A stretch of DNA of 19,474 nt from JAVVPO01 sp036655715 (GTDB lineage Bacteria; Bacillota; Clostridia; Lachnospirales; Cellulosilyticaceae): the NCBI GenBank assembly GCA_036655715.1, contig JAVVPO010000047.1:1-19474 (forward strand). The letters are read 5' to 3'. The first letter of the stretch is position 1; each line of letters begins with the position of its first letter. The notes under the pieces were generated by a model. It searched no databases. It was not told the origin of the DNA and worked only from the letters and a program-made list of their open reading frames with translations. This document shows, piece by piece, positions 1-6,774 of the stretch. The position numbers and the translations under genes are program-made.

Positions 1-49
<49 letters not shown>

Positions 50-233
50 AAAATTCAATGTGTTATCTTTAGATTGTCCACCTATACATTGCTGTTAGAT
101 AGCCTATCCATCCTAACATCATTTCATCTTATATGCTTTGAGTAATCTCTAGCATAAAAAAATAAATTAACTGGCATTAATTAGGTATATAATATTCTAT
201 TAAGTGGACAACCTTTCGGTTAGCCACTTATCT
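50..233 (-). other. rRNA operon 5' leader with structured RNA elements
   Basis: This is the transcribed leader between the rrn promoter and 16S. Near its start it can fold a hairpin (230 to 201 on minus) with a 7-bp stem (TAAGTGG/CCACTTA), a 2x2 internal loop, a 4-bp stem AACC/GGTT and a GAAA tetraloop. A second stem-loop is possible at 118-93 (TGTTAG/CTAACA). The 3' arm of the first hairpin (213-201) is also complementary over 13 positions, two of them G-U, to 84-72, close to the 16S 5' end. Such leaders usually take part in rRNA processing and antitermination. I did not recognise a clear boxA. Confidence 0.7.
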
Positions 234-262
234 ATAATACCAATAGATTTTTTATTTGTCAA
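234..262 (-). promoter_or_regulatory. rrn operon promoter (-35 TTGACA, -10 TATTAT)
   Basis: On the minus strand there is a perfect -35 TTGACA (262-257), a 17-bp spacer and a -10 TATTAT (239-234), directed at the 16S gene. Transcription would start near base 227, just before the leader hairpin. The rest of the 50-375 stretch is AT-rich; besides this promoter and leader it holds only the weaker divergent promoter of the phosphoesterase gene. Confidence 0.8.
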
Positions 263-313
263 TATTGTTTTTTGTTTTTTAATTAATTCACTCTATTTAT
301 CAAATTATTTTAG

Positions 314-342
314 TTTAATTTCTTTAGATTATATAGTATAAT
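314..342 (+). promoter_or_regulatory. Putative promoter of the metallophosphoesterase gene
   Basis: A perfect -10 TATAAT lies at 337-342, with a poor -35 match (TTTAAT, 314-319) 17 bp upstream. It is followed by a Shine-Dalgarno AAAGGA at 363-368 and an ATG at 376. It is divergent from the rRNA promoter, with about 50 bp between the two -35 elements. The weak -35 suggests modest expression or activator help. Confidence 0.5.
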
Positions 343-375
343 AAAATTTATATTTTTATTACAAAGGATGGTTTT

Positions 376-966
376 ATGAATATTTTAATTGTCTCAGATC
401 AAGAAAGCCCTTACCTATGGGATTATTTTGACAAAGATAAATTCAGGCATATAGACTTAGTAATTTCATGTGGTGACCTTAAAGCTTCTTATTTATCCTT
501 TTTAGTAACAATGATTCCTGTCCCTCTTCTTTATGTACATGGTAATCATGATACGAGGTATTTAGAAAATCCTCCTGAAGGATGTATTTGTATTGAGGAT
601 GAAGTCTTTGAATATAAAGGGGTTAAAATAGCTGGACTTGGTGGTTCTATGGAATATGTAGGGGGCCCCTTCCAATATACTGATGCGATCATGTCCAAAC
701 GCTCAAAAAAGCTTATTAAAGCTTGCAACAAAAAAGGTGGATTAGATATTCTTGTGACCCATGCACCTACCTTAGGACTTGGAGATGGCGAAGATCAGTG
801 TCATAAAGGATTTCAGGCATTTTATGATATCTATTCTACTTTTAATCCTAAATATCATATCCATGGGCATCAACATCTTAATTATACAGCCAAATCACAA
901 AGAGTTCACAACTATAACAATATTACCATTATTAATGGTTTTAACTATCACGTCTTAAACTATTAG
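376..966 (+). CDS. Calcineurin-like metallophosphoesterase
   Basis: A 196-residue soluble protein with the metallophosphoesterase motif order: D8-Q-E10 (block I), G33-D34 (II), G56-N-H-D59 (III), T128-H129 (IV) and G164-H-Q-H167 (V). These motifs normally bind two metal ions and hydrolyse phosphate mono- or diesters or nucleotides; the substrate here is unknown. In block I the usual D-x-H is D-x-E, so one metal ligand is Glu instead of His. I recall close clostridial relatives with the same variant, so it is probably a subfamily trait and not damage. No signal peptide or membrane segment is seen, so it should be cytoplasmic. The ATG at 376 has a Shine-Dalgarno (AAAGGA) about 7 bases upstream. 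The gene is single, divergent from the rRNA operon and convergent with the next gene, ending at a shared terminator. Confidence 0.9.
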   Translation: MNILIVSDQESPYLWDYFDKDKFRHIDLVISCGDLKASYLSFLVTMIPVPLLYVHGNHDTRYLENPPEGCICIEDEVFEYKGVKIAGLGGSMEYVGGPFQYTDAIMSKRSKKLIKACNKKGGLDILVTHAPTLGLGDGEDQCHKGFQAFYDIYSTFNPKYHIHGHQHLNYTAKSQRVHNYNNITIINGFNYHVLNY

Positions 967-1006
967 TTTACTCTGGCTATCATCCACATTTTACTAACTC
1001 TACATA

Positions 1007-1050
1007 AAAATTAAAGCTTGTAAGCACATGTGCTTACAAGCTTTAATTTT
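1007..1050. terminator. Bidirectional intrinsic terminator overlapping the stop of the leftward gene
   Basis: This is a perfect inverted repeat: arms 1007-1026 and 1031-1050, 20 bp including the A/T flanks, around CATG, with T runs on both strands. It serves the rightward phosphoesterase gene and the leftward ParB-like/BMP gene. The TAA of the leftward gene (1045-1043) and its last codons lie inside the stem. Confidence 0.85.
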
Positions 1051-2995
1051 TTATAATATCTTGCATAAAGGAAAATGGGTCTGTTGGCTTTAAGTCTTTA
1101 TTGTCAGGGAGTATGCCATCTACCCCTTCTACTAACCAGTCCATCTTGATAATGTCTTCATAATCACATACTTCACCCGTTTTAATCTTCAGAACACCTT
1201 GTTGATCATAAATGGGCCCTGTAAACACATTAAACTCATTTCTTATAATAGCATTCTTAACACACTCAATGAGATTCTTCATTTGAGGACTAATATTTCT
1301 ATTAGAATAGAAAAGATCAACGATTCCCGTATTCATACCAAGCCAAAAATTCATAGGTGCTTCATCATTCGTGGTGGTATCATAAACACTTTTCCACGTA
1401 CCGCTTAGTATGTTGCGAATAACTTTTTCATAGAAGACGCCCCAGTTCCAAATCGCCATAGCATAGTGCTTTTTTTCATCCCCTAAGTTGCTGTAGACAC
1501 CATATTCTTTGGACATATCTTGTGGTACGGGTAAATCTTCATTAGAAATAATATCTGCTCCTACTTCAAGAAGCTTTGTTGCTATATCTTTACCTTGTTC
1601 AGGGTTATCCCATCTATAGGTCCACATAGCCTTGACTTTGGCTCTTGGATTAACAGCTTTTACACCCAATGTAAATGCATTAATACTTGAGATAACTTCT
1701 GAAATTGGATAAGGCGCCACATAGCCTATGATGTCTGTCTTTGTCATTGCTCCTGCAATCATACCTAACAAATATCTAGGTTCATGTATTCTGCCAAAAT
1801 ATAATGTCAAAGATTTATAAGAATGCGTTGCAGCACAGTTAAAGAATTTTACATTAGGATACTCCATTGCAGCCTTAAGTGCAGGTGCTACAAAAGTTGG
1901 GCTAGTTGTAAAAATAACATCATATTTTTCTTTGGCTAATTGCTCAAATACGGGATAAGCATTTTGATTCTCAGGTACATTGATTATTTTTGTACTCTGA
2001 ATTTGTTCCTCAAATATATTATCAATATGCAATCTGCCTAGTTCGTGACTGTATGCCCAGCCAGAAACTTCAGGTGATTTAGCATAAATAAAAGCAATTT
2101 TCAACACTTTCTTGGTTGTAATAAGATCTGTAAAGGAACTAAACATACCTCGCTTTTTAGGAGATTCTATAGGCTCTGTCCTTACATTAACTTCTTCTTG
2201 CTCTATAATATCTAACTCAGAAATCAGCTGTTTAACTTGTTTTCTATGTTGAACTTCTATAATCTCGTCTGGCATACCATAGATTTTAAGATAATTCAAG
2301 AAAGCATCACCCGTTGTTATAGGAAGATTTCCTCCCCCCTCACTATGATAGATAAGTCTAAAAGGTCTATATACATTAGCAACAAAACTTTTAGCTGTTG
2401 TCTCTAACATAGGTCTATCTGGTGCATACTGATTAATATATGTCAATATCTCTTCAAACCGGCCTTCTTGGCTTACCCAAATGGTATTAATTTTAGTTTG
2501 CTTATAAAATTCTAGAAATTCATAATATATGTTGTTTTGTTTATCGGTTTTATCTCTTTTAGGAATAAGGCGTATTACATTAGCACTAAACGTTGTAGCA
2601 CCTACATATTTCAAAACACTCGTTCTCTTGTTTCCTTCTACTACGAAAAATCGATTAAGATATTCATAAACCTTTAAAGGGTCTCTAATGCCTTCCTCTA
2701 CATGGGCATTATATAAATTCATCCATTTATTCCCAAATTCTGATTCTACAGACATAAGCGGCATAAAATTATGGGCAAAAGAAACGCTTCTTGAATGTGT
2801 ATAAGTTCCTATAATTTTATCAAGAGGTATGTCTACTAATCCAAGAGAAACTTCTGATGAGACATCACCTATTTGAACTAATCCATCTAAGGATAGTAGA
2901 TAACCACTTTCACCTTTGTTAACCATCTGTCCCCATACATGTCTTGCGCTTTTGTGCGCCTGCTCATAAATACCCTCTAATTCCATTTGATTCAT
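1043..2995 (-). CDS. Cytoplasmic ParB-like/BMP (PnrA-type) solute-binding fusion protein
   Basis: About 650 residues from the ATG at 2995. An upstream in-frame GTG at 3004 is part of the Shine-Dalgarno AAAGAGGTG, so the ATG six bases beyond it is the better start. Residues ~45-150 look like a ParB/sulfiredoxin-fold domain: an 'IPLDKI' opening, 'DPLKVYEY', then VVEGNKR (118-124), like the ParB box with its G-x-x-R core. A charged linker follows at ~180-295. From ~298 to the end comes a BMP/PnrA-like domain (KIAFIYAKS opening; substrate-binding lipoproteins for nucleosides and related ligands). There is no signal peptide, lipobox or membrane segment, so this is not a normal transporter-bound lipoprotein. 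I infer an intracellular ligand sensor, perhaps DNA- or nucleotide-linked through the ParB-like part. The gene stands alone, with terminators on both sides. The BMP call is firm, the ParB-like call fairly firm, the function unknown. Confidence 0.8.
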   Translation of the reverse strand: MNQMELEGIYEQAHKSARHVWGQMVNKGESGYLLSLDGLVQIGDVSSEVSLGLVDIPLDKIIGTYTHSRSVSFAHNFMPLMSVESEFGNKWMNLYNAHVEEGIRDPLKVYEYLNRFFVVEGNKRTSVLKYVGATTFSANVIRLIPKRDKTDKQNNIYYEFLEFYKQTKINTIWVSQEGRFEEILTYINQYAPDRPMLETTAKSFVANVYRPFRLIYHSEGGGNLPITTGDAFLNYLKIYGMPDEIIEVQHRKQVKQLISELDIIEQEEVNVRTEPIESPKKRGMFSSFTDLITTKKVLKIAFIYAKSPEVSGWAYSHELGRLHIDNIFEEQIQSTKIINVPENQNAYPVFEQLAKEKYDVIFTTSPTFVAPALKAAMEYPNVKFFNCAATHSYKSLTLYFGRIHEPRYLLGMIAGAMTKTDIIGYVAPYPISEVISSINAFTLGVKAVNPRAKVKAMWTYRWDNPEQGKDIATKLLEVGADIISNEDLPVPQDMSKEYGVYSNLGDEKKHYAMAIWNWGVFYEKVIRNILSGTWKSVYDTTTNDEAPMNFWLGMNTGIVDLFYSNRNISPQMKNLIECVKNAIIRNEFNVFTGPIYDQQGVLKIKTGEVCDYEDIIKMDWLVEGVDGILPDNKDLKPTDPFSFMQDIIKN

Positions 2996-3088
2996 CTTAT
3001 TCACCTCTTTATTTCTAGGTCTACTACCATTTTATATGATAGCTTCGAGTTTGACAAATATTAAATGAACATTTGCGTCTAAAATAGG

Positions 3089-3114
3089 AAAAAAATAAAG
3101 CCCTTTTGGGCTTT
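3089..3114 (-). terminator. Intrinsic terminator after the small membrane protein gene
   Basis: On the minus strand a 7-bp stem (AAAGCCC/GGGCTTT, arms 3114-3108 and 3103-3097) with an AAAA loop is followed by A and seven Ts (3095-3089). It lies just after the stop of the gene that ends at 3128. A 9-bp inverted repeat (3076-3084 and 3112-3120) encloses the T tract and overlaps the hairpin, so an alternative, longer fold is possible. Confidence 0.75.
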
Positions 3115-3127
3115 TAGACGAAACAAC

Positions 3128-3487
3128 TTAATTTCTTTTGAATTCTTCTAACTCTTGGCCTGCTATTCCCCACTTAAGTATTCTACCCTCTATAAAGTAT
3201 TGCATAGTAAAATCCTTATCCTCTATAGTGTACTGCATTTTATTAGGACTAACTACTTCATATTTTGGAATATAAGTACTATTTTTAACCTTTACTTCAC
3301 CGTCTTTAGAAAAGGTAATCATTTCTCCTGTATCTATAGATTGCCAAGTTCCTTCTAGCGGTGGATTATTAAATTTTTCTACTCCATATAAAGATCCAAC
3401 AGCAATAAAAACCAGAAAAATGGTAGCAGCTAAAATTCTAAAAGTATTATATCTACGAGCTTTTTTTCTTGTAAAATTCTCTGACAT
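3128..3487 (-). CDS. Small membrane-anchored protein of unknown function
   Basis: 119 residues. The basic N-terminus (RKKARR, residues 7-12) is followed by one hydrophobic segment at ~17-36, giving an N-in single-pass anchor. The remaining ~80 residues should lie outside the membrane and form a small beta-rich domain (LEGTWQSIDTG..ITFSKDGEVKV) reminiscent of lipocalin-like 'GTW' repeats, although I cannot name a family. The ATG at 3487 follows AAGGGGG with ~8-base spacing, nearly the same ribosome site as the next gene upstream. It has its own strong promoter (3514-3542) in the short gap behind the DUF3298 gene and its own terminator. Both small genes encode anchored extracytoplasmic proteins, which hints at a shared cell-envelope setting, but no partner enzyme is present. 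Confidence 0.75.
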   Translation of the reverse strand: MSENFTRKKARRYNTFRILAATIFLVFIAVGSLYGVEKFNNPPLEGTWQSIDTGEMITFSKDGEVKVKNSTYIPKYEVVSPNKMQYTIEDKDFTMQYFIEGRILKWGIAGQELEEFKRN

Positions 3488-3513
3488 ACGTATTCCCCCT
3501 TATATTATTTCTG

Positions 3514-3542
3514 ATTATACTATACCGTAGATTAATTTTCAA
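3514..3542 (-). promoter_or_regulatory. Promoter of the small membrane protein gene (TTGAAA / TATAAT)
   Basis: On minus, -35 TTGAAA (3542-3537), a 17-bp spacer and a perfect -10 TATAAT (3519-3514) lie about 27 bp upstream of the ATG at 3487. It is squeezed into the gap after the preceding gene's stop at 3553, so the two genes can be transcribed separately. Confidence 0.7.
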
Positions 3543-3552
3543 TATTCATCTA

Positions 3553-4335
3553 TTATACGTTTAATACATAAGAACTAAGGTCTTGTTTTGGGAGGTTAAA
3601 AGTATAAATTCCTGATGAGTAAGGTGCTATCTCATAAAGATTAAAGACAATCATCAGATTTCCTTCTGGATTAATATAAAACTGCGTTTGATCACTTACG
3701 GTTGTAAATGCTTCAGTTCCTTGAAAAAAATAATTCCCTTGTCGGGAGATTTCACTTATCTGCTTTTTTATAACTTTATTAATTTCATCAATATAATTTC
3801 CATCTTTATCAAAAAGATCTTTTAACATAACAATTTTATTACCCACTAAATCTATAACTATATATTTTTGTGTTGTAACACCGTGAGCTCCTCCTCTATA
3901 ATTGTATTCAAATAACTCTAAAACAAAATAGCCATTTATTGTGTCTTTTACTGTGAAATTCTGAATGAGTTCATAGCATCTATCGGGGAAATCTGTTTCT
4001 TTAACTTGTTCATTATATAACTTAGCTTCTTTTGTTAGTTCTTTTTTAGATTGGATGCTGTTATTTTTAAGATAATTATTAATGATCTTTTCAAACTTCT
4101 TATCTTGTAAGCCTTCTAACTTAGGATATTTAATATCAATATTAATCTCTTCATTTTTACTTTGTATCATTTTGCTTTCTACTCTTACTTCAGAAGGAAT
4201 AGCCATAACAAATATTGCTGTGCCCGGAGCATCTTTATTAACCTTTTCTTTCGCATATAGATTATACGTAAGAAGCTGTGTCGCTGATAATACAATAAGG
4301 GCTAATAAAAATAAAAACATGTATTTTTTCTTCAT
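3553..4335 (-). CDS. DUF4163/DUF3298 (RsiV/PdaC-like) membrane-anchored protein
   Basis: 260 residues from the ATG at 4335. A TTG two codons earlier is only three bases from the AGGGGG ribosome site, whereas the ATG has ~9-base spacing. Residues 5-25 form a hydrophobic signal-anchor. The outer part has the DUF4163 region (~50-140) and the DUF3298 hallmark G148-G-A-H-G152, then IAPYSSG (236-242) near the end. The same pair of domains makes up the extracellular part of RsiV (anti-sigma-V, lysozyme binding) and occurs in the peptidoglycan deacetylase PdaC. Here there is no cytoplasmic anti-sigma domain, no deacetylase domain and no neighbouring sigma factor gene. I would call it a secreted or anchored envelope protein, possibly lysozyme- or peptidoglycan-related by family only. 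The family call is strong, the role unproven. Confidence 0.85.
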   Translation of the reverse strand: MKKKYMFLFLLALIVLSATQLLTYNLYAKEKVNKDAPGTAIFVMAIPSEVRVESKMIQSKNEEINIDIKYPKLEGLQDKKFEKIINNYLKNNSIQSKKELTKEAKLYNEQVKETDFPDRCYELIQNFTVKDTINGYFVLELFEYNYRGGAHGVTTQKYIVIDLVGNKIVMLKDLFDKDGNYIDEINKVIKKQISEISRQGNYFFQGTEAFTTVSDQTQFYINPEGNLMIVFNLYEIAPYSSGIYTFNLPKQDLSSYVLNV

Positions 4336-4489
4336 ATTCAAATTCCCCCTATGACAAATTTATAAGTTTAGTATACCCATAGAGAAAATCTATTATAAGA
4401 AACAAACATTTGCAAATCTGTAACCTATTTCATAATGTATCCTAAAACTACAATTAAAATGGTTTTAATTTTCAAATTTATTTTAAGGC

Positions 4490-4527
4490 AAAAGTAACCC
4501 TAGCTATAAATAACTAGGGACACTTTT
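4490..4527 (-). terminator. Putative hairpin terminator at the end of the 79-residue gene
   Basis: Inverted repeat: AAAAGT/ACTTTT (4490-4495 with 4522-4527) and CCCTAG/CTAGGG (4498-4503 with 4514-4519) separated by a 2x2 mismatch. The last bases of the leftward gene, including its TAA (4528-4526), are within the stem. No T run follows the hairpin on minus, so termination may be partial. The 4336-4489 stretch between this and the DUF3298 gene is AT-rich leader; I see TATAAT and TATACT boxes on minus but no good -35. Confidence 0.5.
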
Positions 4528-4765
4528 AATCACGCTCATGCTCTGTGCAAATACTATCATGCCCTGCACGTTTTTTGGCTAGGTCTAATTGATCTAAGAA
4601 ATTTTCTATTTCTCCAATTTCCATATTATCGGTAGAATTGATTGTACAAATTTTTTCTCTCTCAAAATTTTTGAGATGTAAAGTACATCCAGTATCTTTT
4701 TCTTTATAAATACATCGGTAACCTTCATAGTATTTATTTTTGAGTTCTTCTAAATTCTCATGCAT
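4526..4765 (-). CDS. Small Cys-containing hypothetical protein (79 residues)
   Basis: This product is not recognised. It is charged and soluble with no membrane segment. Four cysteines (C18, C27, C40, C73) are spread without a CxxC pair. The middle (residues ~16-42) has alternating hydrophobics and could be a small beta sheet; residues 49-66 look helical. The coding call rests on a textbook ribosome site, TAAGGAGGT six bases before the ATG at 4765, and on its placement directly downstream of the recombinase gene in the same direction (63-bp gap, no terminator seen between them). It may therefore be cotranscribed with the recombinase. Confidence 0.6.
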   Translation of the reverse strand: MHENLEELKNKYYEGYRCIYKEKDTGCTLHLKNFEREKICTINSTDNMEIGEIENFLDQLDLAKKRAGHDSICTEHERD

Positions 4766-4828
4766 TATTATACCTCCTTAAATCATGGCTGTATTCATAG
4801 CATTTGTTTTTTTGTGATTTTCATTCAT

Positions 4829-5788
4829 TTAGTCAATGTTAAAAGTTAATTTTTTAATTTCCTGTTGTTTCTGAGTTGATTGTATCTCATGTGTGTAAAT
4901 GGATAAGGTAATAGATGGGTTGCTATGAGAAATCAAGGATGAGATAGTTGCGATATCCATATTCGCCGCTATACAATAAGAAGCAAAAGTATGCCTAAAT
5001 AAATGGGCGTGGATATGTCTGCTTAATACCTCTGATAGCTTCAACATCAACTCATGCAACGTTCTAGTGGCCAAATGTATATCTGGGCCCTGTTTGCTTG
5101 GAAACATATAAATGCTTTCTTCTATATTCTTTAATATAGAGCTATTACTTATCAAATTCAAATGCTCATCATAGCACATAATAGCTTTTAAGAGTTCTTC
5201 ATGAATAGGAATCCTATTATATTTATGCCCTTTAGCAAGTATGGTTAAATGATTATGTGCTAAATCAATATCTTGTTTTTTTAGAGCTACTACCTCTGCT
5301 GCTCTACAGCCGGTATAGAGCAATATGTATAATATAAGTTCATTTCTAATACTGCAATAGTAAAGATAATCATAATGGCTAGATCCTAGTTTAATTTTAT
5401 ATTTTTCTTGGTTACCTGTAATATACTCAAAAATATTATGTATTTCTTGATTAGAAAGAACTTCCTTCGGGGCACTAATCTTTTTCGCTTTAATGGGATC
5501 GATATATTCATAGAGTTTTTCTATACATAACTTCTTTTGACAGCAGAACTTTAAAAATCTATGAATGACTACACGTTTTCGCCTAAGTGACGTAATCTTA
5601 AGTTCAGAAGCCTGTAAAGCTATAAAATACTCCTGAAAGTCTTCAAATGCTAAAGCGTTTAGTTCATTTTTTGTGAGTGCAGCTGCCCATTGATATAAAT
5701 CTTGTGAATAGGCTCTAATAGTATGTTCAGAGAGCTGTGCATGATGTAACGAGGTTACAAAATAATTAATTGCCTTATTTATCTCCAT
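4829..5788 (-). CDS. Tyrosine recombinase / phage-type integrase (XerC/D-like)
   Basis: 319 residues with a typical two-domain layout. The N-terminal SAM-like core-binding domain covers ~1-85 (SEHTIRAYSQDL), and the catalytic domain ~105-305. The full catalytic set is visible: R162 (TGCRAAEV), K186, H262-x-x-R265 (HLFRH), H288 and nucleophile Y298 (IYTH). The enzyme should cut and rejoin DNA through a 3'-phosphotyrosine link. Length fits XerC/D and small integrases, but it is unlike a housekeeping Xer in its neighbours and in a long loop at ~205-235. The ATG at 5788 has AAGGAGA six to seven bases upstream. No attachment-site repeat or tRNA was recognised nearby, so whether it moves an element or was left behind is open. 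It is intact, with no frameshift. Confidence 0.9.
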   Translation of the reverse strand: MEINKAINYFVTSLHHAQLSEHTIRAYSQDLYQWAAALTKNELNALAFEDFQEYFIALQASELKITSLRRKRVVIHRFLKFCCQKKLCIEKLYEYIDPIKAKKISAPKEVLSNQEIHNIFEYITGNQEKYKIKLGSSHYDYLYYCSIRNELILYILLYTGCRAAEVVALKKQDIDLAHNHLTILAKGHKYNRIPIHEELLKAIMCYDEHLNLISNSSILKNIEESIYMFPSKQGPDIHLATRTLHELMLKLSEVLSRHIHAHLFRHTFASYCIAANMDIATISSLISHSNPSITLSIYTHEIQSTQKQQEIKKLTFNID

Positions 5789-5828
5789 CTATTTATCTCC
5801 TTATATAAGATAATTGTTTTGTCTATAA

Positions 5829-5869
5829 AAAATAGGATAGAATCATTATATATGATTCTATCCTATTTT
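5829..5869. terminator. Strong terminator after the FNT transporter gene
   Basis: A perfect 17-bp inverted repeat (arms 5829-5845 and 5853-5869, 7-nt loop) is followed on minus by a short T run (5832-5827). It ends the leftward FNT transcript just after the stop at 5878 and insulates the recombinase gene, whose ATG lies 41 bp further on. The stem's A/T ends also suit the opposite direction. Confidence 0.85.
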
Positions 5870-5877
5870 ACATTATA

Positions 5878-6711
5878 TTAATGTGTTGATTTATTAAGCT
5901 TTTTGTAAATGATATAGTACATAACCCCGATAAATACACCACCAACAATATTACCAAGTGTTACGGGAATTGCATTTTTTATTAAAAAATTACCCCATGT
6001 TAAATTACTCAGTTGTTCTGCCGATACATGTGATGCTTCTATGAAAGCTGGATTTGATTTTACAAATAAAGCTGCTGGGATATAGTACATATTTGCAACA
6101 ATATGCTCTGCTCCACTAATTGCAAAAGCAAAAACAGGGAAGAATCCTGCGAGTACCTTACCTGAAACATCTTTTGCTGAGTACATCATCCATACGCCTG
6201 CACATACAAATATATTACAGATAATAGCTAAGAAAAACGCTTCTTTAAACGATAAGTTTACTTTTGCTACAGCTGTTTTGATTACATATCCTCCAAAAGC
6301 ATTATCGCTCATAGCAAAAATGCCTGAACCAGCTTCTAAATAAGCAATTGCAACCGCTCCTACAAAGTTCCCAGCTAAAACAATTACTAAGTTTTTGATG
6401 AAATCTAAGACTTTTGTCTTTTTATCAATTACTGACATAACGATTAAACAGTTACCAGTAAATAAGTCTGCACCATTAATAAGTACGAACATTAGTCCCA
6501 CGGGGAATACCACACCCGTAATTAACTTAGCTAAACCTTTGTTAGCTACTGCATGTGCTGCTGTTGATGATGCAAGTCCTGCAAGAGCAATATATATCCC
6601 GGCCATGATTGCCATTAAGAATATCTCTAGCACTTTGCGGTTTACTTTAGCTGCACCGCCTTCTATTGTGTACTCTGTAATCTCTTGTGGTGATAAATAA
6701 TTTTTTGCCAT
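5878..6711 (-). CDS. Formate/nitrite transporter family channel (FocA/FdhC-like)
   Basis: 277 residues from the ATG at 6711, which follows AAAAGGAG with ~10-base spacing. A longer reading frame begins at a TTG (6768) that lies in the promoter -35, so I rejected it. The protein is very hydrophobic, with about six membrane helices. The FNT signature GADLFTGN is at 80-87, the second conserved stretch SGAEHIVANMY at 199-209 carries the central His (H203) needed for anion gating, and the cytoplasmic tail is short. FNT proteins form pentameric channels moving formate, nitrite or hydrosulfide. In a fermenter without visible nitrite genes, formate export or uptake is the likeliest use, though substrate cannot be read from sequence. 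The gene is single, with its own promoter and terminator. Confidence 0.93.
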   Translation of the reverse strand: MAKNYLSPQEITEYTIEGGAAKVNRKVLEIFLMAIMAGIYIALAGLASSTAAHAVANKGLAKLITGVVFPVGLMFVLINGADLFTGNCLIVMSVIDKKTKVLDFIKNLVIVLAGNFVGAVAIAYLEAGSGIFAMSDNAFGGYVIKTAVAKVNLSFKEAFFLAIICNIFVCAGVWMMYSAKDVSGKVLAGFFPVFAFAISGAEHIVANMYYIPAALFVKSNPAFIEASHVSAEQLSNLTWGNFLIKNAIPVTLGNIVGGVFIGVMYYIIYKKLNKSTH

Positions 6712-6739
6712 TTTGTATACACTCCTTTTCCAATCACAA

Positions 6740-6768
6740 AGTATATCATCAATTTTATAAAAAGACAA
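6740..6768 (-). promoter_or_regulatory. Promoter of the FNT gene (TTGTCT / TATACT)
   Basis: On minus, -35 TTGTCT (6768-6763), a 17-bp spacer and -10 TATACT (6745-6740) lie about 29 bp before the ATG. It starts right behind the stop codon of the coiled-coil gene (6775). No terminator separates the two genes, so some readthrough from the coiled-coil gene is likely. Confidence 0.65.
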
Positions 6769-6774
6769 TAACTA

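Noticed and set aside
4082..4354. Open frame of 90 codons on plus opposite the DUF3298 gene, with hydrophobic stretches
   Set aside because: Shadow of a well-supported gene; hydrophobicity arises from the complement of Lys/Asn-rich codons.
4829..5788. Recombinase as the housekeeping chromosome-dimer resolvase XerC/XerD
   Set aside because: Neighbours and the long internal loop do not suit; but this cannot be fully excluded without the rest of the genome.
6712..6768. N-terminal extension of the FNT protein (19 residues from a TTG)
   Set aside because: The TTG sits in the -35 box of the likely promoter, and the downstream ATG has a proper ribosome site and the usual family length.
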